A stretch of 64,000 nucleotides of DNA from an uncultured Corynebacterium sp. (GCA_946220775.1 CAMIFC010000003.1:62001-126000), one strand, 5' to 3'; shown: positions 35,036-44,598, counted from the stretch's first letter. Notes: generated by a model not told the origin, from the sequence alone. A program made the numbers and translations.

Positions 35036-38000
35036 ATGACGTCCATGCTCACACCCGAGTCATCCACAAGCGATGCGGCAACCACGCAAGCAACACCGTC
35101 CATCAACCTCAATGATCGCTTCACTCAACGAACCGGAGCGGTTCAGCTCACCGGCATTCAGGCGTTGGTTCGCATGGTCTACGACCGCGCCCTAGCCGAT
35201 CGAGCCGCGGGCATGAAGACGGGATCGTATATCAGCGGGTACGAAGGCTCCCCCATCGGCGGCTATGACCTTGAGCTCGCTCGCCACAAGTCCTTCATGG
35301 AACCGTTGGACATTGTCCATGACCCAGCAGTGAACGAGGAACTTGGTGCGACGGCAGTTCAGGGTAGCCAACTGGCGTCCACGTCAGGCACGTTGCGCAA
35401 TGACATGTCCGGCGTCGTTGGCTACTGGTATGGAAAGGCTCCCGGTCTTGATCGGAGTGCTGATGCGTTGCGTCACGCGAACCTGGCTGGCGTCCCAAAG
35501 GACTCTGGAGCAGTTGCGATCGTCGGCGATGATCCGGAAGCGAAATCGTCCACCGTGCCGTCGAATTCTTCCGGTTTGTTGGCGGAACTGGGGATGCCGA
35601 CGCTCGTTCCCGCTGATTCTGCGGACATCGTCAACTTTGGTATGCATGCGGCGTGGCTATCACGTCACTCTGGGCTGTGGGCAGCGCCGCGAGTCAGCAC
35701 ACCCGTTGCGGATGGCACGTCGACGGTCGTTCTCGAGCACAGCATGACGGCTCCCGAGATGCCTGATCATGATCACGTTCCGCGCACCAACGTGTTGGGC
35801 CCCGGGCTATTGAAACTCGATGAGTCGCTTCGCAAGCAGCGATTGGATCGGGTGATTGACTACTGCCGAACCTTCAACCTGAACCGCATGACCCATGGTG
35901 GAGCCAACGACAAAGTGGGCATTATCGCTGCTGGCTATCAGTGGTTGCGTGTGGTGGAAGCTCACCGGAAATTCGGTGAACCGGACGGAGTGCGGATCGC
36001 GAAGTTTGCGATGACGTACCCACTGGATCTCGAAGAGGTCGCGGAGTTCTCCAAAGGCCTTGACACGATTATCGTCGCTGAGGATATCGGAGAGTTTTTC
36101 ACGACCACCTTCAAGGACGCGCTGTACTCTGTGGCGCGAGATCAGTGGGGCGGACGAGCCGACGTGCTGCCCAAGGTCATGACCAGTCGCGATCCGCTCA
36201 AGGACTTGCCCGCGGTCTACGACCGAGTGGGCATCAACTTCGACCGACCTACCCCACCGAAGCGATCTGGACAGGTGGCGCTGCCGCTCAATGTCGCTGC
36301 CCGAACCCCTCACTTCTGCTCCGGCTGCCCGCATAACGTGTCCACGCGAGCCAGCGATAACACCCTGGTCGGCGCGGGCATCGGTTGCCACGCGATGGTG
36401 ATGATGATGGACACCGATCGGGTGGGCAGTGTTGTGGGAACTGCCCAAATGGGTGGCGAAGGCGGCCATTGGATCGGCATGAATAACTTCGTGGAAGAAA
36501 GTCACTTCGTTCAGAACCTGGGCGATGGAACGTTCTTGCACTCCGGAACACTAGCCTTGCGGGCATTGGTGGCTTCGGGTGCGAATACCACCCTGAAGCT
36601 GCTCTACAACGGGACTGTCGCCATGACCGGTGGCCAGGATCCGGTGGGGGAAAAGCCATTGGCAGGCTTGGTGAAGCTGGTTGAGGCAGAGGACGTCGCC
36701 AAGATCGTCATCACGACCGATGATGTGAAGCGGACTCGCAGCCAAGTATCACGTGGCGTGTCGGTACGACCTCGGGAAGATCTGGCTGACGTCCAAAAGG
36801 AATTGGCTGGGATCGACGGCGTGACCGTTTTGATCCACGACCAAGCATGCGCCACGGAAAACCGCAGGGCACGGGCTCGTGGGCTCATGCCGGAGGCGGC
36901 GACGAAGGTCGTCATTAATGAGCGCATTTGTGAAGGATGTGGCGACTGTGGTGAAAAATCGGGTTGCCTATCCGTCCAGCCGGTGGACACTGAATTTGGG
37001 CGCAAGACGCAGATCGACCAGACCACGTGCAACGCAGACTACTCGTGCCTGTCCGGAGATTGCCCGGCGTTCATGACCGTTCAGGCTGCAGACAAGACCA
37101 CCAGCGCCATCACTGTGCCGGATCTTAACGCCGCAGACCTGCCCACACCGGACACCGCCGAGTTTTCGGGCAACCATATTGGGAGCTGGAACGTGCGGAT
37201 CTCCGGCATCGGTGGCACCGGTGTCAGCACCCTCGCTGCCATCATTCGCACAGCGGCCCACGTTGATGGTCTACATGTTCATGGCGTTGACCAGACCGGC
37301 CTGGCGCAAAAGGGTGGCTCGGTGCTGTCGGATATCCGACTGTCCTCGGTTCCGATCGATGAGCCTGGTCATGTTCCAGAAGGAGCTGCGGACCTCATTC
37401 TCAGCCTCGATGGGCTGACGACAGCGGCGGATAAGACCCTGGAGATTCTCAACGAGGAGCGAACGACGGCGGTGTTCTCCACCACTGACGTCCCCACGGG
37501 CACGATGGTGACGAACACGAAGGCTCTGCGCACGAACCCCGTGATGCTGAGCGATTCCCTGGCTGATCGCGTGGCGAAGTCGTTGATCATGGACGCGGCC
37601 GATGTCTCCGAGCAGCTTTTCGGCAAGTCCACGTATCAAACGATGATCCTGTTTGTTGGGCGCAGCCGTCCAGACCGGTGCTCTGCCGGTGTCCCCAGTG
37701 AGCCTCGAAGCAGCCATCGCCGCCAATGGTCGCAGCGTTGGGCCGAATATTCAGGCGTTCCGTCGTGGTCGTCAGCTCGCTGGGGACGCCAGCGCCTTAA
37801 ACGCCGCACTCATGGCTCTTGCTGAGGAGAAGCCAACTGAAACCGACGCGATTGCGGCAAATGTGCCCACCGCGAGCGAATCCGCTCGTCAGCGAGTAGT
37901 CAAGAAACTAGCGTCTACCGTTGATTGGGATGCGCACCCAGATCTTCTCGAAGGCATTGCCTTGCGGGTGGATGAGCTCGAGCGCTGGGGTACCTACAAG

Positions 38001-38562
38001 GACGGCAAGGAGTACCTAGAGGCGCTGCAGGAGGTCGCGGTTCACGAGCAGCGTGTCTCGCCAGGGTCGGTCGCATTGTTGTCCGAATTCTCCTTCGGCC
38101 TGCATAAGCTCACCGCTTACAAGGACGAATACGAAGTTGCGCGGCTTGCAACGGATCCATCTGTGATGGCCGATGTTGAGGCTGAATTCGGGCAGGGTGC
38201 GCGCACACATCAAACTGCACCCGCCAATTCTGCGAGCGCTGGGCATGGATAAGAAGATCTCCTTCAATGCCGAACCTGGTTCTGCTCACTTCCTCGTGTT
38301 GAAGAAGCTGGCAGGCATGAAAAAGCTTCGCGGCACCCGGTTGGATCCATTCCGTTTCGGCGAGGTCCGCGAGTTGGAGCGCAAGTTGCCGGCCGTGTAT
38401 CGCAGCGCGATTATCAGTCATGCAGCGACTATGACGACGGCAGATCAGCTTGCTCAGCTGGTTGATCTCGCGGCGAAAGCAGATGGGGTTCGCGGTTATG
38501 AGCAGCGCAAGCTGGATAGCGGTAAACAGCTCATTGACGCAATTACTCGCTATCGAAACTAA
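35036..38562 (+). pseudogene. Indolepyruvate ferredoxin oxidoreductase, two frameshifts
   Basis: This would encode a fused alpha-gamma enzyme of about 1170 residues that oxidatively decarboxylates aryl- or branched-chain 2-oxo acids using TPP and ferredoxin. Frame 1 (35036 to about 37650) gives the pyrimidine- and TPP-binding domains (VGAGIGCHAMVMMMDTDRVG), a ferredoxin-like cluster site (CEGCGDCGEKSGC) and the start of the gamma domain (ISGIGGTGVSTLAA). Near 37648 the frame shifts to YQTMIL-LLGAAVQTGALPVSP; near 38200 it shifts again to GAR-AHIKLHPPILRAL and ends at 38562. The ATG has GGAAAGG upstream. Unless these are assembly errors the gamma domain is lost. Confidence 0.85.
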
Positions 38563-38664
38563 AATAGACTAAGCTGTCTATCATTGCAGTGGTCGATTAG
38601 CGATCACCCACCACATAACCCCAACATTGAGCCCCAGCTGTAGCCGGGCGGAAAGGTAGAAAAC

Positions 38665-39489
38665 GTGCGATTCGTTCTGCTCTCACCGCGCCGAGGACGG
38701 TCTGTTCTGGATGCAGAATATGATGACTTCCTCCGCTTCAGCGAGCTCATGCCGTACCAACTCGAACAACGCGCGCTCGACACTCCGGATGCCGACTTCG
38801 GTGATTTCACCGACGTGACCGGAGTATTCATCGGCGGTTCCCCGTTCACCATCACCGAGCCAGACACAGAGGGTGTGCACCCCCTCTGGCAACGCGCTAT
38901 TACCGACAAACTGGTCGACTTCCTCAACGTCGCTGCCGGCATTGCCACGGATACACCTCACCGCCGCACCTGGGTGGATCCCGTCGTATCGACGATTCCT
39001 ACCTTTTCGGTGTGCTACGGGGCCAGCATGATGGCACAAGCACTGGGCGGAGAAATCTCCCAAAAGTACGGAGAAACGGCTGGTGGGAGTGGCGTCCGAA
39101 AAACAAACGAAGGGCACCGCGACGAACTGACCGCAGGCCTACCCGACGAGTTCACGGTGTTGACGGGACACAAGGACTCGATTGAGTCGTTGCCTGCGCA
39201 GGCAACGCTTCTGCTCTCCGGGGATACGTGCCCGAACCAGCTGTATCGGCTCGGCAGCCAAGTGTGGATCAGCCAATTCCATCCGGAGATGGACGCTGCG
39301 GGAATCGCCCGGCGGGTCTCCCACTACGGTGACAACGGCTACTACGATCCAGCTGATAAGGTAGCCGTGTTTGAGAGATTCAATTCCATCGATACTGCAA
39401 CGGCCAATAGCCTCCTGCGCCGCTTCGTGACCATCGCCGCACAGCGTCGGAATATCGAGATCCAGCCCGGCTTCGCGGCAGTCGGATAA
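38665..39489 (+). CDS. Class I glutamine amidotransferase domain protein
   Basis: The 274-residue protein has a single GATase1 domain: the nucleophile Cys in FSVCYGASMMAQALGG (around residue 118) and the His-Glu pair in WISQFHPEMD (around 208). GuaA-like or peptidase-like members of this family act alone or on unknown partners; the ammonia acceptor cannot be identified here. The GTG at 38665 has a GAAAGGTAG site. It stands about 100 bases after the oxidoreductase remnant and 100 before the ACT gene, so it may be a single transcript. Confidence 0.82.
   Translation: MRFVLLSPRRGRSVLDAEYDDFLRFSELMPYQLEQRALDTPDADFGDFTDVTGVFIGGSPFTITEPDTEGVHPLWQRAITDKLVDFLNVAAGIATDTPHRRTWVDPVVSTIPTFSVCYGASMMAQALGGEISQKYGETAGGSGVRKTNEGHRDELTAGLPDEFTVLTGHKDSIESLPAQATLLLSGDTCPNQLYRLGSQVWISQFHPEMDAAGIARRVSHYGDNGYYDPADKVAVFERFNSIDTATANSLLRRFVTIAAQRRNIEIQPGFAAVG
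39090..39097 (+). repeat. Dispersed motif TGGCGTCC with A-tract
   Basis: TGGCGTCC then GAAAAACAAACG, inside the glutamine amidotransferase gene. Confidence 0.65.
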
Positions 39490-39578
39490 GCAAGGTGTCA
39501 GGCTCTCCCGCGGAGCTACTCAGTGGCCGTCCCCATACAACTAGGCCCACACAACTAGGGTTGCCTCGTGGCGCAGAC

Positions 39579-39584
39579 TAAACT
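39579..39584 (+). promoter_or_regulatory. -10 element of the ACT gene (leaderless)
   Basis: TAAACT ends 7 bases before the ATG at 39592. A second box TAGGGT at 39556-39561 precedes the GTG at 39568 by 6 bases, so two leaderless starts are possible. Confidence 0.4.
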
Positions 39585-39591
39585 GCCAGCT

Positions 39592-39861
39592 ATGAAAGCT
39601 ATCATCACGACAACGGGGAATGACCGCGTAGGAATCATCGCGGGAGTCGCCACCGCGGCAGCCGAACGCAACGTCAACATCTTGGACGTTTCGCAGACCC
39701 TCATGGATAACTACTTCACTATGATCATGCGCATCCAGATTGACGAAGAGCACCCAGATATCACCGCTCTCCAGGAACACCTGACTGAGGTCGGCGAACG
39801 CCTGGGTGTCATCGTGCGCATCCAATCCGAGGAACTGTTCACCTCGATGAACGAGATCTAA
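39592..39861 (+). CDS. ACT-domain protein (UPF0237)
   Basis: The 89-residue protein is a single ACT domain, MKAIITTTGNDRVGIIAGVATAAAERN, of the UPF0237 type that is usually encoded beside UPF0210. The start MKAIIT matches the family; a GTG at 39568 would add 8 residues. A ligand, probably an amino acid or related compound, is likely but unknown. UPF0210 follows after 14 bases, so the pair is cotranscribed. Confidence 0.88.
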   Translation: MKAIITTTGNDRVGIIAGVATAAAERNVNILDVSQTLMDNYFTMIMRIQIDEEHPDITALQEHLTEVGERLGVIVRIQSEELFTSMNEI

Positions 39862-39875
39862 GGCGGTTCGCAATA

Positions 39876-41246
39876 ATGACGAGTGATCTCAAACTAGGAG
39901 CCCAAAACATCCTCAACGTCATCAAGATGATTGAGGACTACCGCCTGGATATCCGCACCGTGACCATGGGCATTTCGCTCATTGGATGCACCCGAAACAC
40001 GATGGCCGACACTGCGCAGGCCGTCTACGACCGGGTCACGTCACGAGCAGCAAACCTGGTCAGCGTGTGCGAGGGGCTCGAACGCGAACTGGGCATTCCC
40101 ATAGTGAACAAGCGTATCTCGGTCTCCCCCGTCTCCCTCGTCGCCGCCGGTGTCGAAGGCAACCCAGTAGACATTGCCAAGGCTCTCGACCGCGCCGCCG
40201 GGGAACTTGGGGTGAACTTCGTTGGTGGCTACTCCGCTCTCGTGGAAAAGGGCGCCACCGCCTCCGATGACCGCCTCATCCGCTCTATTCCCGAAGCCTT
40301 GTCCACCACCGAAGCCGTCTGCGGTTCCGTCAACGTCGCGACCTCCCGAGCCGGCGTCAATATGGACGCCATTGGGCTCATGGGCAAGATCGTGAAGGAA
40401 GCTGCTGAGCTCACTAAGGATGAATCCTCCATCGCCTGCGCGAAGCTCGTGGTGTTCGCCAATGCCGTTGGCGACAACCCATTCATGGCCGGCGCATTTC
40501 ACGGCATTGAGGAACCCGACACAGTCATTTCCGTCGGTGTGTCCGGACCGGGCGTTGTCGATAACGCGATCGGTTCCCTCCACGGCGCCTCGCTCAATGA
40601 AGTCGCCGAGGAGATTAAGAAAGCCGCATTCAAGATCACGCGAGCAGGTCAGCTTGTCGGAACGCTAGCAGCTCAGCGGCTTGGCGTCCCCTTCGGAATC
40701 GTCGACTTGTCCCTCGCCCCCACCGCCGAAATTGGCGACTCGGTTGCCCACATCCTCGAACGCATGGGTCTCGAACAAGTCGGAACGCACGGCACCACGG
40801 CCGCACTCGCGCTGCTGAATGATGCAGTGAAGAAGGGCGGAATGATGGCCTGCTCACGCGTCGGTGGGCTTTCTGGTTCCTTCATTCCCGTCTCTGAGGA
40901 CCAAGGCATGATCGACGCCGTCCGAGCTGGCAGCATCAGCATCGACAAGCTCGAAGCTATGACCTCAATCTGCTCCGTCGGCTTCGACATGGTGGCAATC
41001 CCCGGAGACACCTCAGCCGAACTCATTTCCGGCATGATCGCCGACGAAGCTGCGATCGGCGTGATGAACCATAAGACCACCGCCGCGCGCCTCATCCCCG
41101 TCCCCGGCACCAAGCCAGGTGATGAAGTGAACTTCGGCGGGCTGCTCGGCTACGCCCCCGTCATCCCCGTCAACGCCAAGGGCAATGACGAATTCATCGA
41201 GCGCGGCGGATTCATCCCAGCGCCGGTACACGGTTTCCGAAACTAA
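39876..41246 (+). CDS. UPF0210 (DUF711, PFL-like) protein
   Basis: The 456-residue protein belongs to the DUF711/UPF0210 family, structurally related to glycyl radical enzymes such as pyruvate formate-lyase, but without the usual radical glycine motif that I can see. Recognisable segments are MGISLIGCTRNTMADTA, CEGLERELGIPIVNKRISVSP and the Gly-rich GGYSALVEKG. Its enzymatic role is not established. The ATG at 39876 has AAGGCGG upstream. The ACT partner upstream may give it amino-acid control. Confidence 0.88.
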   Translation: MTSDLKLGAQNILNVIKMIEDYRLDIRTVTMGISLIGCTRNTMADTAQAVYDRVTSRAANLVSVCEGLERELGIPIVNKRISVSPVSLVAAGVEGNPVDIAKALDRAAGELGVNFVGGYSALVEKGATASDDRLIRSIPEALSTTEAVCGSVNVATSRAGVNMDAIGLMGKIVKEAAELTKDESSIACAKLVVFANAVGDNPFMAGAFHGIEEPDTVISVGVSGPGVVDNAIGSLHGASLNEVAEEIKKAAFKITRAGQLVGTLAAQRLGVPFGIVDLSLAPTAEIGDSVAHILERMGLEQVGTHGTTAALALLNDAVKKGGMMACSRVGGLSGSFIPVSEDQGMIDAVRAGSISIDKLEAMTSICSVGFDMVAIPGDTSAELISGMIADEAAIGVMNHKTTAARLIPVPGTKPGDEVNFGGLLGYAPVIPVNAKGNDEFIERGGFIPAPVHGFRN

Positions 41247-41254
41247 AAGCAAAG

Positions 41255-41283
41255 GGTCGAGCTGTGCTTAGGCCAGCTCGACC
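41255..41283. terminator. Hairpin between UPF0210 and ABC-F genes
   Basis: GGTCGAGCTG (41255-41264) and CAGCTCGACC (41274-41283) form a perfect 10-bp stem with a 9-base loop. It is a near copy of the hairpin at 41296-41318, 38 bases away. It lies between two convergent genes and probably terminates both. Confidence 0.65.
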
Positions 41284-41295
41284 ACAACACCAACG

Positions 41296-41318
41296 CGAGC
41301 TGTGCTTACGCCAGCTCG
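41296..41318. terminator. Second copy of the hairpin, over the ABC-F stop
   Basis: CGAGCTG (41296-41302) pairs with CAGCTCG (41312-41318) over 7 bp. The loop region holds the ABC-F TAA (41306-41308). The 23-base block is repeated at 41258-41280 with one mismatch. Confidence 0.55.
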
Positions 41319-42937
41319 ACGATCTCCATGTAATCGTCCGACCACAAATCCTCGGTCCCATCTGGCAGCACGATGACGCGCTCTGGCTCCAGGGCCCGTA
41401 CCGCACCGGGGTCGTGGGTCACCAGCACCACTGCACCCGCGTACGTGCGAAGCGCGTCTAGAACCTGCTCGCGGGACTGCGGGTCCAGGTTGTTCGTCGG
41501 CTCGTCCAGCAGCAACACATTCGCGCGAGAAGACACAAGCGTGGCCAACGCTAGGCGCGTCTTCTCACCACCAGATAGCGTCCCCGCCGGCTGGTCGAGC
41601 TGATCACCAGAGAACATGAACGCACCCAGCAAACTGCGCAGCTCCTGCTCGTGCGCATCGGGGCATGCCTCGATAGCGTTCTGCCACACGGACTTGTCCC
41701 CATCGATCGTGTCGTGTTCCTGGGCGAAGTAGCCAATCTTCAACCCATGGCCACTCACGATGCCGCCTTCACCATCGGTGCGTTCCACACCAGCCAACAG
41801 CTTCAGCAGGGTCGTCTTACCCGCACCGTTAAAGCCCAGCACGACCACGCGGCTGCCCTTATCAATCGCCAGATCAACCCCGGCGAAGACTTCCAAGGAG
41901 CCGTACATCTTCGTTAGCCCCTTAGCGTTCAGCGGGGTCTTACCACACGGTGCTGGCTCTGGGAATCGGATCGCGGCGACCTTATCTGCCACGCGTTCTT
42001 CGTCCAGTGCGCCCATCATGCGGTCTGCGCGGGCCGCCATCTGCTTGGCTGCCCGGGCCTTCGTCGCTTTGGCACCCAGCTTGTCTGCTTGCTTCCGTAA
42101 CGCTGAGGCCTTCTTTTCCGCGTTGGCGCGTTCCCGGCGGCGGCGCGCTTCATCCGTCGCACGGGCATCCAGGTACTTCTTCCACCCCATGTTGTACACA
42201 TCGGCCTCGGCGCGTACTGCATCCAGGAACCAGATCTTGTTGCACACGGCTTCGATGAGTTCCACGTCGTGGGAGATCATGATCAGCCCACCTTCGTGTT
42301 TGCTCAGGAAATCCCGCAGCCAGGTAATCGAGTCCGCGTCCAGGTGGTTCGTCGGCTCGTCGAGAAGCAGCGTGGTCTTCGATCGTCCCGAACCGGCGGT
42401 TGCCGCGAACAGGATCTGGGCTAGCTCCACGCGTCGGCGCTGTCCGCCAGATAGCGTTTTGAGCTGCTGATCCAACACTCGCTCCGGAAGCCCCAGCGCA
42501 TCGCAAATTCGTGCGGCTTCCGAATCAGCCTCGTAGCCACCGAGGGCGTGGTATTTTTCCTCCAACCGGGAGTACTTTCCGATCGCGGCGTCACGTTTCG
42601 CGGCGGTTTCCGCGGTTTCCATGATGTCTTGTTGGCGATCCATCTGCTGACGGATTCGATCGAGCCCACGGGCGGATAGCACACGGTCGCGCGCCGACTG
42701 CTCGATATCGCCTTCTTTGGAATCCTGCGGCAGGTAGCCCATTTCCCCCGAGCGCACCACGTTGCCACCGTAGGGCTCCCCTTCTCCCGCGAGGATGCGC
42801 ATGGTGGTAGTTTTTCCCGCACCGTTGCGTCCCACCAGTGCAATTCGGTCACCGGGTTGTACGCGCAGATGTTCGCCGGGAGCATTAAGGAGGGTGCGCG
42901 CCCCCACCCGAACTTCGAGGTCCTGAGTCACAATCAC
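41306..42937 (-). CDS. ABC-F family ATPase
   Basis: The 543-residue protein has two ABC domains with no membrane part, typical of ABC-F ribosome-associated factors. Walker A motifs are VGRNGAGKTTTMRIL (around 36) and LGFNGAGKTTLLKLL (around 355); signature motifs are TLSGGQRRRVELAQIL and TLSGGEKTRLALATL. The linker between (about 240-310) is rich in Lys and Arg. It may act as a translation factor or antibiotic protection protein; the type is not decided here. The GTG at 42937 lies 8 bases after a TAGGGT box and is probably leaderless. Confidence 0.92.
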   Translation of the reverse strand: MIVTQDLEVRVGARTLLNAPGEHLRVQPGDRIALVGRNGAGKTTTMRILAGEGEPYGGNVVRSGEMGYLPQDSKEGDIEQSARDRVLSARGLDRIRQQMDRQQDIMETAETAAKRDAAIGKYSRLEEKYHALGGYEADSEAARICDALGLPERVLDQQLKTLSGGQRRRVELAQILFAATAGSGRSKTTLLLDEPTNHLDADSITWLRDFLSKHEGGLIMISHDVELIEAVCNKIWFLDAVRAEADVYNMGWKKYLDARATDEARRRRERANAEKKASALRKQADKLGAKATKARAAKQMAARADRMMGALDEERVADKVAAIRFPEPAPCGKTPLNAKGLTKMYGSLEVFAGVDLAIDKGSRVVVLGFNGAGKTTLLKLLAGVERTDGEGGIVSGHGLKIGYFAQEHDTIDGDKSVWQNAIEACPDAHEQELRSLLGAFMFSGDQLDQPAGTLSGGEKTRLALATLVSSRANVLLLDEPTNNLDPQSREQVLDALRTYAGAVVLVTHDPGAVRALEPERVIVLPDGTEDLWSDDYMEIVELA

Positions 42938-42944
42938 AAGGCAT

Positions 42945-42951
42945 TACCCTA
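42945..42951. promoter_or_regulatory. Symmetric bidirectional leaderless promoter
   Basis: TACCCTA contains TACCCT on the plus strand (42945-42950) and TAGGGT on the minus strand (42951 to 42946). Each ends exactly 8 bases before a start codon: ATG at 42959 and GTG at 42937. The start codons are only 21 bases apart, so no separate untranslated leaders can exist. Confidence 0.6.
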
Positions 42952-42958
42952 GTGAACT

Positions 42959-44197
42959 ATGCACAGTACTTCCAAGGAGGCATCCCCTTTTGGCGCTCCC
43001 CCACGACTCAACGTGATTGGGCTTGGCCCCAGCGGTGCGATTCTTGCGTTGCGCGCGGCCGCTCGCGGCTGGGACGTCCACGGTTTTGACCCCGCCGCCT
43101 CAGATCAACCGGGCACATCAAAACAGCCGAGCACCACAGCATCTGAGCTTCCTGACTGGCCTGCCACCTACGGGGTGTTCGAACCCGAGATCCCACGTTG
43201 GTCACGCATTTTCTTCTCCACGCCTGTGAATCTCCAAGTCATCACCGCGCCCGGCCGCAGCCAGACCTTGGGCTTCCGGTATTGCATGCTCGATCCGCAG
43301 CCCCTCCGCGAGGCCACCGAGGCAGCTATCACGATTCACCCCTCCTTGATTCAGGATTCCGCCGCGCTACCGGGAATCACCGTGGACTGTCGCGGCGCGG
43401 TCGTCATCCCCGGCGCACTGTGGCAGCTTGCGGTAGGTATCGTCGTCCCTTTTTCGGACGCCAACCCGCCCGAACTGGAAACCCCCACCTTCATGGACTG
43501 GCGGGCTCCAGCTGATTCCGATGTCGGTGCTCCCCCAAGTTTTTGCTATATCCAACAGATCAAGGACGGGTGGCTCGTAGAGGAAACCATACTGGCAACA
43601 ACCGACAAGCCGAACGGCCTCACTGACCCCATCTTTGACGAGCTGCGAACCCGCTTGAAACAGCGGATCAACAGAACGTTCGGTGGCTCGCCTGAGTTCG
43701 TGCGGCGGCTACACGCCAACTGGTCTGACCTGCGCGAGGAAATCGTCGCGATCCCCATGGGAACTCGTCAATCAGCAGCGAAGAGTTCCTCCCCCATATT
43801 CGGCGCCCGCGCTGGTTTCATCCATCCTGCTACTGGGTACTCTATCGGGACGGCGCTGCAGGAGGTCGAGCGCTTTCTCGATGACCTCACCCCGCAACTC
43901 TCCAAACGGCGGGGCGGGTCTTGGTTCGTTTTCGACGCCACCCTAGCCCAAGTGTTGCGCCGCCTCGGCAGCTTATTGATCGCTGACGCGGATAGGGCCA
44001 CGTTGCAGGATTTCTTTCGCTGTTTCTTTGCGTTGTCGACACGACAGCAGCTGGATTATTTGTCCGGCCGGAGTGGCGTCCGAACAATGACAACGATGTG
44101 GGCGCTGCGCAAGAAAACGGGTTGGCGACACCCATTCCTGCGCCCCCTATTCCGCCATCCGGTGCGGTATATCCGAGCGGCGTTGCGTTTCAGTTAG
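42959..44197 (+). CDS. Lycopene-cyclase-like FAD-binding oxidoreductase
   Basis: The 412-residue protein has an N-terminal dinucleotide-binding motif (NVIGLGPSGAILALRAAARGWDV), the FMDWR segment (around residue 180) that corresponds to the conserved tripeptide of CrtL/CrtY cyclases, and FIHPATGYSIG (around 288) typical of lycopene cyclases. The family cyclises carotene ends. No other carotenoid genes are in this window, so its true substrate is uncertain. The start is probably leaderless. Its TAG overlaps the sufT stop by 3-4 bases in convergent orientation. Confidence 0.78.
   Translation: MHSTSKEASPFGAPPRLNVIGLGPSGAILALRAAARGWDVHGFDPAASDQPGTSKQPSTTASELPDWPATYGVFEPEIPRWSRIFFSTPVNLQVITAPGRSQTLGFRYCMLDPQPLREATEAAITIHPSLIQDSAALPGITVDCRGAVVIPGALWQLAVGIVVPFSDANPPELETPTFMDWRAPADSDVGAPPSFCYIQQIKDGWLVEETILATTDKPNGLTDPIFDELRTRLKQRINRTFGGSPEFVRRLHANWSDLREEIVAIPMGTRQSAAKSSSPIFGARAGFIHPATGYSIGTALQEVERFLDDLTPQLSKRRGGSWFVFDATLAQVLRRLGSLLIADADRATLQDFFRCFFALSTRQQLDYLSGRSGVRTMTTMWALRKKTGWRHPFLRPLFRHPVRYIRAALRFS
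43456..43463 (-). repeat. Dispersed motif TGGCGTCC with A-tract
   Basis: Minus strand: GGCGGGTTGGCGTCC then GAAAAAGGG, inside the cyclase-like gene. Confidence 0.65.
44074..44081 (+). repeat. Dispersed motif TGGCGTCC
   Basis: CCGGAGTGGCGTCC then GAACAATG, second copy in the cyclase-like gene, in the opposite orientation to 43456. Confidence 0.6.
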
Positions 44198-44598
44198 ACC
44201 GTGAAACCGAGGTAGCGCAGCTGCTCGCGGCCTTCCTCGTTAATCATCTGAGGGCCCCACGCCGGGGTCCACACCCAGTTGATTCGAAGCTCCTCGTACT
44301 CAGGCAGCGTCGTCAGGACTGCTGTCTGAGCTTGGTCCTCAATCATGTCGGTCAATGGACACGCTGGGGAGGTCAGCGTCATGTTTACGACAGCGGTCTT
44401 GTCCTCATCCCACACGTCGTAGACCAAGCCCAAGTCGACGATGTTAATGCCCAGCTCCGGGTCAATGACGTCGGAGAGGCACTCCTCGATCTTGCCGTAA
44501 CGAGCTAGGTCCTCCTGGGAAGGATTCGCCGGAGGCTCTGGCACTTCATTAAGTGGCGACGGATCCATCTCCGGTGCCGAAGGATTCTGTTCAGACAT
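44194..44598 (-). CDS. sufT: Fe-S assembly protein SufT (DUF59/MIP18)
   Basis: The 134-residue protein has a disordered N-terminal extension (about 1-30) and a MIP18/DUF59 domain with DVIDPELGINIVDLGLVY and TLTSPACPLTD (Cys around residue 78). SufT-type proteins help mature iron-sulfur proteins. It is the last gene of the suf cluster, 36 bases after sufU. In actinobacterial clusters this position is conserved. Confidence 0.9.
   Translation of the reverse strand: MSEQNPSAPEMDPSPLNEVPEPPANPSQEDLARYGKIEECLSDVIDPELGINIVDLGLVYDVWDEDKTAVVNMTLTSPACPLTDMIEDQAQTAVLTTLPEYEELRINWVWTPAWGPQMINEEGREQLRYLGFTV

Noticed and set aside
37640..38215. Programmed ribosomal frameshifting in the oxidoreductase gene
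   Set aside because: Neither site has a recognisable slippery heptamer or an evident downstream pseudoknot, and two successive programmed shifts would be exceptional.
37653..38562. Two separate small genes at 37653-38252 and 38173-38562
   Set aside because: Their translations continue the gamma domain of the upstream oxidoreductase, so they are fragments of one frameshifted gene.
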